Positions 58,101 to 64,000 of a DNA stretch of 64,000 bases are shown here, one piece after another (position 1 is the first letter of the stretch; the number at the start of each line of letters is the position of its first letter). The DNA lies in NCBI GenBank assembly GCA_013398015.1, contig VZRR01013404.1, positions 1-64,000 of the forward strand, written 5' to 3'. Made by a program: the position numbers and the translations under genes. Origin of the DNA: Oreocharis arfaki. Its lineage: Eukaryota; Chordata; Aves; Passeriformes; Paramythiidae. The notes under the pieces are model-generated. The model had not been told where the DNA came from, ran no database searches, and worked only from the letters and a program-made list of their open reading frames with translations.

Positions 58101-61100
58101 ACTCACTCTGCAAGTGCCACGTACTGTTACAGCTGTCAGGCTGCAGTGAGTTTCCTGTCAAGAATAAAGAAGATAAAGTGATCCCACACCCTGGATCCAA
58201 ACCTGGATCCCTACAAGATGTAGGGTGGTTGATTAGATGAGCCTCACTTTGCTTTATATTTAAATAATGGTGTTTTCCAGGCTGCCTGCCTGGATGCTCT
58301 AGAGGTGCAGGGTGTGATGTAAATGAGAAATTGATGGATACTCCCTGGTTCACAATAAATGTGTGTATTATCTATAGGAGGTGATTTTGAACTGCTTTAA
58401 TTCTTTCAGAACTGAAGTCAGAACTTAAGAACAGTGAGTTAGTTATAAAGTGACATGAATGTAAATAGGAGACTGATTTCTTTTTAACCTTCTTTTTACT
58501 GTCTTGGAAAGATGAGGAGGAATATGTAAATATAAGCTGGTCAGCAGTTCTTTCGCACCCTGATGCTAGAAACCTCATTTTACCCAGTATTTGATGAGTA
58601 AAACCTCATTTTACTTCACTACCCAAGAAGTGCCTTCTGTAACTGCAAAGTCAGGAAAAAAACATTAGGTAGAGAGGTAAAGCCTCCCTTTCCTTGTCCT
58701 TAGTTCAAGCTTCAGAACCCTCCACCTCTGCAGCAAAGGGAGTGCTGTGGAGGTTTTTGCTTCTTTTCCTGTTGGAGGGATAAAGAGGAGACACCATCTG
58801 GTTCCCCGGAGTTCCTTTATCTTGAGACTAGGATGGCAGGATGACATAAAGGCTGACAAGAAACTAGGGAAGAGAGAGAGAGAGCAACACCTGTGTCCCC
58901 AAGGGAGTGCCTGAAGGTGTCAGGTACAGTGGGAGTTAAGTCAAATCCTAGAGGCTCTTGCTCTTGGATCTAAAGCCTGGACTCCTGGAGATGGTCGTGG
59001 CCACAGCTGGCCCTGAGCAAGAGGAGGCTTGTCTCAGCCCCTAACCCACTGCTAGGAAAATCTTACAACTCTCCAGCTTTGTTTATTTAAATGGAAAGCA
59101 ACGGGTGGTATGAAACAGAGCATGTTTGTTCTGGGACAAAAACTTTTGCCTTATAGTTTGGCAAACTGAATTTTTGTAGTTCAGCATCGATGATCTAGTC
59201 TAAAAATACATGCTGGTTCAGTAACACAGATCTCTTGAAATGGGTTTTGTTTAGCTTCGTTATACTAATGACAAACAGAATGGTAATGAGGTTAATATTG
59301 TTCCTAATCCACGTAAGAAAACTACTGTTAAGAAGATTATTGCTGTTATTACTAATTTGTTGTTAAGTGATCTCTTGTTACATATCCCAGTAATGAATAG
59401 GGTTCTGTCAGGCTAGATCACAGTCAACATAAGGTGTTAACTGAGAGGTTTTCATTTAAATGCCTCTTTTTGCTTGGCTCTATGTTTGAGGGGGTTAATA
59501 AACAGTTTGTTAAGAGACTTCTGTGCAAGTCTTTCAGAACTGACCCTGCAGCAAGAAAACTGTGCAAGATGCTGTGGGAGAATGGTGCAAGAACACACCC
59601 ACACTGAAATTTTCAAAACTAGCTAAGCCTCATTTTCATGGTTGACTTTGGTTATCTTTATCCACTTGTTTAGCTGTCCTCACACTGTGCAGATCCCTGA
59701 GGTGCTTCTTCCCCGAAAGGACTGTGCTTACACCATGAAAATAAACTGGTTTAGCAAGTTACTGCTCAGCCAAGACATGTGCATTTCCACAGCCCATCCC
59801 AGAGCAATGCAGGACACCTTATGAGCTTGTGTAGGTGCTGTGGGCTCTTTTTTCTCTTACTTTCACTGTCTTGATCCATAAGGTGAGATAATATGACAGC
59901 ACTGTGCTACATGGAAAGTACTTATCCAGATCTCCACAGTTTGGTGATGATTCTGCCCTTCCCTTAAATTCTTCTCGTCCTTTAGCATTTTTAGGTGACA
60001 GACCAAGACTTTAAGGTGCTGTATTGTTTTTTTTTTAAGTTAAAAATAGTTGATTTAGAGTCTGAGAAAGCTCTGTAGCTCAATCTGGATCTGTCAAACA
60101 ATGCACTATCCTTTTTTGGTCCTGCGCTGTTCAGTTTGCTCAGAAACCCACAACCATTTTGGAGACAACTTTCTGTTTTACCTTCCTTGGCAGGAAGAAC
60201 CTTTATCTATCTGTCCTTCTGTATTTTATGGAACAATTACAAGACCAACCCAGTGGAAAAACACTTTTGTTTTTATTATTTCATAATGGCCTCTATGACG
60301 TAGCCCCTCTCAAGAGCAGAGATCCTGAAATGTAGTTACTTGGAAGTAACTTGAAAGCCTTTTTGAAATCGGCCTCCAGAATCAGTTTTCTTGCTGGTTT
60401 CTTTGTGTGAAATAGGAAATTGGGTGATCCTGGCAATATATGCCCAAGTTATTCAATAAGGGTCCCAGCAGAGCAAGGGTTTAGGTGGGCCTTGTAGTTA
60501 AAATCCTGTGCGTAGCTACTCTAAGTGCTGAGTTAAGAGTCTAGGGTGATACCTGCTTTAATGCTGGTGTCACTCATCACATGCCTGTCATTCCAACCCT
60601 CCTCAGTGAGGGCAGGGAGGAGAGAAACTCTCTTGGTTTCAGTGGAGCTTCCACTGAGAACTGAAAATGCTGAGGTTTTCCAGCTGACTCCGCTGCCTGC
60701 TATTCAAAATGTAAGCTTGCATGGTGAAGAAATACCCGAATTCAGGAAAAAAGTTCTCAGAATTAAGTGTAGAAATTGTCCTTAACGCTCACTGTGTTGG
60801 TTATTTTTACAAGGCTCAGAAATTGTCATCTTTTATGCTTAGCTTGCCTCAGCCTCATTCTTAAGATTGCGGCATGTCCCCCCGTGGTGCTGCTCAGAGA
60901 TCTGGGGTATTTTTACAGTAATTCCCTTTTAGTCTGAGTTGCAGACTGAAAGGTCAGAGTCAAGGCAGGATGAAGAATAAATGTGTCTGGTGCCAGTGGT
61001 GTAAGGAATCAAAGTTTTATCAGGGAATGACATTTGCTTTTAGATTGCAAGGTCAGGGGACCTAGGCTTGCTGTGAGAGCAGCATGCTCAGCTGCCTGGG

Positions 61101-64000
61101 AGGGGGAGCAGTGCTTCCTTTTCCACCAGCTGGGGAACCAGTTGGAATCCATTCCTCTTTCTTATCAGGCACTTGGAGGCATTACTCACTAGTCATCACT
61201 TATGGAGGTTTTGTTCACAGGTTACAGCATCTTCTCCCTGGGGTACAGGGTGCCTGGAAGGTCCCAAGCCCTGTGTTAATAAAGCAGAGACGTGGTGGGA
61301 TGAAATAAAGACAGCATTGTTTTGTATGCAGGAAAATACTGCCCTGTCAGATGCTTCCTCATTTTCCCATCCATGCTGTCATCCTGGCTTTTCCCCCAAA
61401 CCTCCTGGCACCATTCCCACGGCTCCCTCGGGGCAGCAGGATGAGATAGAAGTGTGATAGGGAAGTGAGGGATGCGAAGACGTGGCCAGCTGGCAGCACC
61501 CAGCCCAGGGCCCCATCGGGCACAGAGCTGTAACAGCTCCCCCCGTGCCTCCAGCCAGGCTGCCTCTCTCCCAGCAGCTCTGCCTGCCTTCGTTTCTTCA
61601 GTAGGGAGTGGAGGGGCAGGAGTTCCTCTTGCTGGATTTTAGATTTCATTTCTCACTTCTTAAACTGCTTCTGGGGAAGGATGTGTTTCTCCCCAAAGCT
61701 GATCTCCCTAATAAGTTCTTGCTTGGGGTTCAGCTGGTGAAAACTACTGAGATCGTAAAGGTGTACAGAGCTTGTGCCTGGGGGAGTGGTTTCCCAGTAG
61801 GAAGCTTTATTAACCCTGCCCCAAGTCCTTCTGACAGACCTGGTTCCTTGATGGCTGCTGAGATTTGAGCTCTTTCTGTCAGCTTTTTGAGCACAGAGAA
61901 GGGAGGGAAGAAATTCCTCCATTCAGGCATAGTTTTGAAAGGAACCCATGGAGATACTAAGCAAGTTTTTCACTCAGGTGAAAGCACTCCCAGCCTTGGA
62001 GGTATTTTGAAACCGAGTCTCAACACATGCTGTTTCTCCTGGGTAGAGACTCCTTATTCATACAGAAAATTAGGCCAAGGAGAGACAACACAGTATCAGG
62101 GAGATACAATTCACTGCGAAATCATTAGCTGAGCTTTTCATGCTCCCTGTGTTTCCTTGGAGGATGTGTCCCAGTCAGGTGTGTGGCAGTGGCCCCAGTG
62201 CCATGCCTGCTCTAGGAGAGCTGTGCCAGCACTCTGGAGCCCTGGCCTGGGAGCAGCCATCCGTGTCATTTCAGTCCCAGAAGAGTCAGGCTGCCAGATG
62301 TGGCAAACTGCTGGTTGACACTGTGACGTGACCAGCTGTCCTGCGGGGATCTAAGGTGGGGCTGACAAACGCTAAATTGTGTTCCAGGCATGATGTTGGC
62401 TGTGGTCTGAGGGGGAGAATTGTTAGTGAGGTAGTTGGCTGCAAATATAGGTGTAAATATAAATTTCCCTAACATCCCTTTGGCTGTCAGCCTGATCAAT
62501 GCCCCTGTTCCGGGGGTGAATCCTCCTGTGTCAGCTGTTTTGCCTCTGTGAAACTTAGTGAAGCCATCCAGTTCTGCCCTCTGGTGTTCGGAAAGATGCT
62601 GAATGAGCTCCTGATGAGCTTCTCCTTTGCTAATTCCATCTTCCTTTCCAGAAACGTGAAGGCCTCCTTCAGACCACTCATGTTTCAGAGGAGCTGACGA
62701 CCACGACAGAGTAAGCACAAAACACTTCGGTGCAGGATGTGAGACTGTTTCCAATGAAGAGAGTGAAGTTTAATCTTTCTCTATCCTTGCTAAATTAATG
62801 AAATCCCGTCATTCAGTGCTTTTTTAACTACCTGGAAATGACTCAGTCTCTGGAAATATGCTACAAGGGAGAAGTGTCCTCTGGAAATTCTTGTGTCTTA
62901 GAAGTTTTTAGCTGAAGGTGACTTTTGTGAGCCTTTTTCCCCCCCCTGCCTACTGGATATAGCTATATATATATATGTATCTATCTGCTTTCTGCTTAGT
63001 ACTATTTTCTCTATCAAGTGAAGGGCTAATGTAGATATTTTGGGGAAGAATTAGTTTGACAAAAGGCAATTCTTCGACATACCTCTCAAAACTGAAGTGA
63101 TACAGTTAAAACTGTAAGGAGCGAGGAGCTCAGCAAAAATAAATAAATAAACCTCTTCCCTCTCTAGTTTTTGCACCAGATTACTTTGCTTTGTGTTTTT
63201 ACAGTCCTTTTTATAAGGAGAAGGCTAGACATGCATTTTGGCTTCAGCTGAAAGCTGAGGTTTTCCTTCACATGGCCTGAAGGCAGCTCTTCTGAGAGGG
63301 GCTTACATGAGCCCTCCCTCAGTTTATCAGTGTATTGGCTCCCTGTAGAGTTGGCTCAGCTTCCCGTGGCTTTGAAGATAAATGAAGCACCATGTGGTGC
63401 TTAGTGGGGAAGATCTTTCAGATGGAAACACTCAGAAATGAGATCATAACGTCTCTGTGTGGACATTAAAGATCCCGTAGTGGTTTTTGTAGGATCAGAG
63501 CTTTGGCTTAGGTCTGTGGGCCAAAATTCCTCCTCTCTCTCCTATGCCCTTGAACAATGCAGTGAGCTTGTGCTCTCCTCCAGATGTGGTTTGCAAGATG
63601 TAATCTGCAGGCTGGGGCCTGGACATTTTTTTGCAGGAGAGATGTTTGCAGATTTGCATGTGTGTTTACACATGTATTTTATAGAGCTGTTTAATATTGC
63701 ACAGTATTAAGAGGTTTTGCTGTTTAACGAGTTGCATATCCAGATACGAGTACACCTATGGAAAATGCAGTGATAAGCAGAATCCAACATTCACTGAATG
63801 CTTTCAAATTCCTCTGGCAAATCAGGGCCTGATTCTCAGCTGATAAACATCTGCATACATCTGCTGATGTCACTGGCTGTGTAGGTATTTCCTATGTGGC
63901 AGTTTTACTTGCATAAGATTCACATACAATGTACGTTTTCTTCAGAGAAAACAGGTTAAAGTGAGATAGATGGCTTTGCTTCTTGTAAGCTGTGTGGCTT
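22019..64000 (+). CDS. PARVB: PARVB, beta-parvin (exons 1-7, partial, continues past the window)
   Basis: Beta-parvin is a cytoplasmic focal-adhesion adaptor of the ILK-PINCH-parvin complex. It links integrins to actin through two calponin-homology (CH) domains and also binds alpha-PIX. Seven exons with matching phases give 695 coding bases, about 232 of the roughly 364 residues. Exon 1 carries the start MSAAPVRSP and a basic segment. Exons 2-3 form the acidic linker ending KEDPKFKELIK. Exons 4-7 cover the first CH domain (WINDVLVEERIIVKQLEEDL, QSEIGQKQKLQTVLEAVHDL, RAPIRLPEHV) and the start of the inter-CH linker (SEELTTTT). The start was chosen because it matches the common isoform and lies in a CpG island; longer alternative first exons known in mammals were not recognised. 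Exon 8, expected to begin with a Met run, and the second CH domain lie beyond 64000. Confidence 0.96.
22201..22250 (+). repeat. Pentanucleotide microsatellite (GTCCC)n, about 9 units
   Basis: Nearly perfect GTCCC units begin about 70 bases after the PARVB exon 1 donor. The minus strand reads GGGAC repeated, so it has many G-triplets in a row and could form a G-quadruplex. Unit count is probably polymorphic. Confidence 0.92.
22370..22440 (+). repeat. Imperfect G-rich repeat around GCGATGGGG
   Basis: Several degenerate copies of a block with GATGGGG and GAGCGG/GACTGG follow one another on the + strand, giving at least four G-runs. It lies inside early PARVB intron 1 at the edge of the CpG island. 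Confidence 0.6.
22441..25819. other. PARVB intron 1, first part
   Basis: GC-richer intron start with no repeat recognised. It contains the 235-codon minus-strand frame listed separately. Confidence 0.6.
23503..24210 (-). other. Open frame of 235 codons with nearby polyadenylation signal
   Basis: The minus strand is open from ATG at 24210 to TGA at 23503. The product is rich in Pro, Ser, Lys and Arg, without membrane segments; its C-terminal part reads PPLTCTFFGARARPPCQRG then VFSTTFLRKQMRSS. AATAAA occurs on the same strand at 23490-23485, about 13 bases after the stop. I do not recognise the family. It could be a retrocopy, an antisense transcript exon, or chance in a GC-rich region. Confidence 0.22.
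25820..26050 (+). mobile_element. CR1 LINE 3' fragment
   Basis: + strand CR1 end: ATTAGATATTAGGAGGACAT, the GCCCAGAGAAGCTGTAGCTG block, and a CCATGATTCTGTGATT tail. It lies in PARVB intron 1. Confidence 0.93.
26051..29454. other. PARVB intron 1, between CR1 copies
   Basis: Intronic sequence with no exon or repeat recognised apart from a short doubled CCCACCCTCTGCC-type motif near 29235. Confidence 0.6.
29455..29927 (+). mobile_element. CR1 LINE 3' fragment
   Basis: + strand CR1 3' region starting near GAGAGCTACAAGTGTCCAG, through CTGTTCAGCTGGAGGAGACT and GGAAAAGGTTCTTCCTCCAG, to a GTGTGATTCTGTG tail. The long open frame across it comes from LINE sequence. Confidence 0.9.
29928..31504. other. 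PARVB intron 1, between CR1 copies
   Basis: Nothing recognisable; the 174-codon minus frame at 30097-30621 lacks homology I know. Confidence 0.55.
31505..31975 (-). mobile_element. CR1 LINE 3' region
   Basis: The minus strand translates to the C-terminal end of CR1 ORF2 (RFRLDMRKNVFTERAVKYWN, then RLPKEVLG) and its 3' untranslated part. The tail at the left end is degraded. Confidence 0.9.
32003..32316. repeat. Direct repeat A, first copy (314 bp)
   Basis: It is almost identical to 32318-32631; I see G/A and C/T differences at two places. The copies meet at a single ambiguous base, which points to an unmerged overlap in the assembly. Confidence 0.95.
32318..32631. repeat. Direct repeat A, second copy (314 bp)
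   Basis: Second copy of the CR1-derived 314-base block, following the N at 32317. Confidence 0.95.
32663..33051. repeat. Direct repeat B, first copy (389 bp)
   Basis: It matches 33054-33442 with about six substitutions and no gaps. The N at 33052 separates the copies. I do not recognise the family; no CR1 reading frame is evident here. Confidence 0.95.
33054..33442. repeat. Direct repeat B, second copy (389 bp)
   Basis: Second copy of the 389-base block. Single-copy sequence resumes after 33442. Confidence 0.95.
33443..34109. other. PARVB intron 1, after the N-joined repeats
   Basis: Single-copy looking sequence; no gene seen. Confidence 0.55.
34110..34330 (+). mobile_element. CR1 reverse-transcriptase fragment
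   Basis: The + strand reads a decayed CR1 reverse-transcriptase core resembling VLFNICISALEEVMEL, followed by AGDTELG, which corresponds to the ADDTKLG catalytic region of intact copies. The second catalytic Asp region is altered, so it is inactive. Confidence 0.8.
37436..38242 (-). other. Open frame of 268 codons, function unknown
   Basis: The longest uninterrupted frame in AT-balanced sequence of this window (ATG at 38242, TAA at 37436). The middle reads WFCQALKQDADFDRGIQRAV then ELKLKVKREIHHF; the C-terminal tail is a Lys/Gln/Asn-rich run encoded by an A-rich tract. No domain, signal peptide or membrane helix is obvious. Its length makes pure chance unlikely but not impossible. Confidence 0.2.
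40152..40170 (+). repeat. (GT)n microsatellite
   Basis: An uninterrupted run of about nine GT units in PARVB intron 1. Confidence 0.9.
44019..44108 (+). CDS. PARVB: PARVB exon 2
   Basis: 90 bases completing a Val codon and reading SDLQEEGKNAINAPMNPSTV then DIHPEDTLL plus one base. The acceptor is CTATCCAG and the donor GTAAAG. It encodes the N-terminal linker before the first CH domain. Confidence 0.95.
44109..45989. other. PARVB intron 2
   Basis: 1.9-kb GT-AG intron without a repeat I can name. Confidence 0.75.
45990..46060 (+). CDS. PARVB: PARVB exon 3
   Basis: 71 bases completing a Glu codon and reading ENEERTMIDPNSKEDPKFKE then LIK. The acceptor is TTGAACAG and the donor GTAGGA. It joins the linker to the first helix of CH1. 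Confidence 0.95.
46061..52650. other. PARVB intron 3
   Basis: 6.6 kb. Contains short T-rich tracts, a doubled GTGTTGGTGTGAAT motif near 47811-47845 and the GCT microsatellite. No CR1, LTR or exon recognised. Confidence 0.7.
51234..51252 (+). repeat. (GCT)n microsatellite
   Basis: About six GCT units in PARVB intron 3, not in a coding frame of any recognised exon. Confidence 0.85.
52651..52753 (+). CDS. PARVB: PARVB exon 4 (CH1)
   Basis: 103 bases, 34 codons plus one base. It reads VLIDWINDVLVEERIIVKQL then EEDLYDGQVLQKLL, the N-terminal helices of CH1. The acceptor is GCTTACAG and the donor GTGAGT. Confidence 0.96.
52754..56247. other. PARVB intron 4
   Basis: 3.5 kb carrying the CR1 copy at 53908-54352; otherwise no feature. 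Confidence 0.75.
53908..54352 (+). mobile_element. CR1 LINE 3' fragment
   Basis: + strand copy with GGAGGGCTCAGCCTGGAGAA, CTCCCTGACAGGAGGGGGC, RFRLDIGKF-like ORF2 end coding, and a GATTCTATGATTCT tail. It is one of the best-preserved copies in the window and lies in PARVB intron 4. Confidence 0.95.
56248..56388 (+). CDS. PARVB: PARVB exon 5 (CH1)
   Basis: 141 bases completing a Glu codon and reading KLADRKLNVAEVTQSEIGQK through HGWTIKWNVD plus one base. It is the central part of CH1. The acceptor is AATGCAG and the donor GTAAGG. Confidence 0.96.
56389..56736. other. PARVB intron 5
   Basis: Short intron of 348 bases, GTAAGG to CTGCAG; nothing else seen. Confidence 0.85.
56737..56852 (+). CDS. 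PARVB: PARVB exon 6 (CH1)
   Basis: 116 bases completing a Ser codon and reading IHGKNLISILHLLVALAMHF through VQVVVVR. It forms the last helices of CH1, and its IHGKNL resembles other CH domains. The acceptor is CCTGCAG and the donor GTGAGT. Confidence 0.96.
56853..62651. other. PARVB intron 6
   Basis: 5.8 kb. The solo LTR near its left end is the only clear element. Small doublets occur near 58188 and 58570. Confidence 0.75.
57026..57471 (+). mobile_element. Solo LTR of an endogenous retrovirus (copy 2)
   Basis: This 446-base element begins TGGTGCC and ends GGCATCA, with the 4-bp duplication CAAG on both sides (57022-57025, 57472-57475). TATAAAAG (57306-57313) and AATAAA (57403-57408) give + orientation, the same as PARVB. 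A 13-bp motif (GGGGTCCATCTTG-like) is doubled between them. It is the reverse-complement relative of copy 1. No gag, pol or env remains. Confidence 0.9.
62652..62710 (+). CDS. PARVB: PARVB exon 7 (inter-CH linker)
   Basis: 59 bases reading KREGLLQTTHVSEELTTTT plus two bases of a Glu codon. It begins the linker between the two CH domains. The acceptor is CTTTCCAG and the donor GTAAGC. Confidence 0.94.
62711..64000. other. PARVB intron 7 (partial)
   Basis: Starts GTAAGC and has no acceptor followed by the expected exon 8 coding before the window ends. Confidence 0.75.
62958..62990 (+). repeat. (TA)n/(TATC)n microsatellite
   Basis: A run of TA units followed by a few TATC units, shortly after PARVB exon 7. 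Confidence 0.75.

Noticed and set aside
62711..64000. PARVB exon 8
   Set aside because: I searched for the expected Met-rich start and the following GRFERDAF-type coding after an AG and did not find it; it should lie beyond the window.
1..64000. tRNA, rRNA or other structured RNA genes
   Set aside because: No cloverleaf-like, rRNA-like or clear snoRNA sequence was noticed by eye; a covariance-model search would be needed to exclude small ones.

Overview
The window is vertebrate nuclear DNA, almost certainly from a bird. It has long spliced genes, short introns in one gene, at least nine CR1-type LINE fragments ending in the typical ATTCTATG-like tail, and two solo retroviral LTRs. A songbird is my guess, not something the sequence proves. 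Two conserved genes lie head to tail on the + strand: SAMM50 (mitochondrial outer-membrane sorting and assembly factor), then PARVB (beta-parvin, focal-adhesion adaptor). The same order is known from other vertebrates.

Layout. 1-240 is the edge of a CpG island, probably the SAMM50 promoter side. The first SAMM50 exon (about 7 codons) is not in the window. Fourteen SAMM50 coding exons run from 1673 to 15080 and encode 462 residues, so with the 7-codon first exon the protein would be 469 aa, the usual vertebrate length. 15081-21650 is intergenic and holds no gene I can identify with confidence. A second CpG island (about 21660-22440) carries PARVB exon 1 (ATG at 22019). PARVB intron 1 is about 21.9 kb and full of CR1 fragments. 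Exons 2 to 7 follow at 44019-62710. The gene runs off the right edge after about 232 of roughly 364 residues, so only the N-terminal region and the first calponin-homology domain are present.

The two genes work in different places (mitochondrial beta-barrel assembly; integrin-ILK-actin linkage) and are neighbours by synteny rather than by shared function.

Most notable: (1) an in-frame, stronger-looking alternative acceptor that would add 11 residues just after the VRGF motif of SAMM50; (2) a GC-AG intron in SAMM50; (3) two related solo LTRs in opposite orientation, each with a perfect 4-bp target duplication; (4) two single-N joints each flanked by near-identical 314- and 389-bp direct repeats, probably an assembly artefact; (5) several long minus-strand open frames without a recognised homologue, one followed closely by a polyadenylation signal and one overlapping a signal-peptide-like start. 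I saw no bacterial-type system, CRISPR array, tRNA or rRNA gene.
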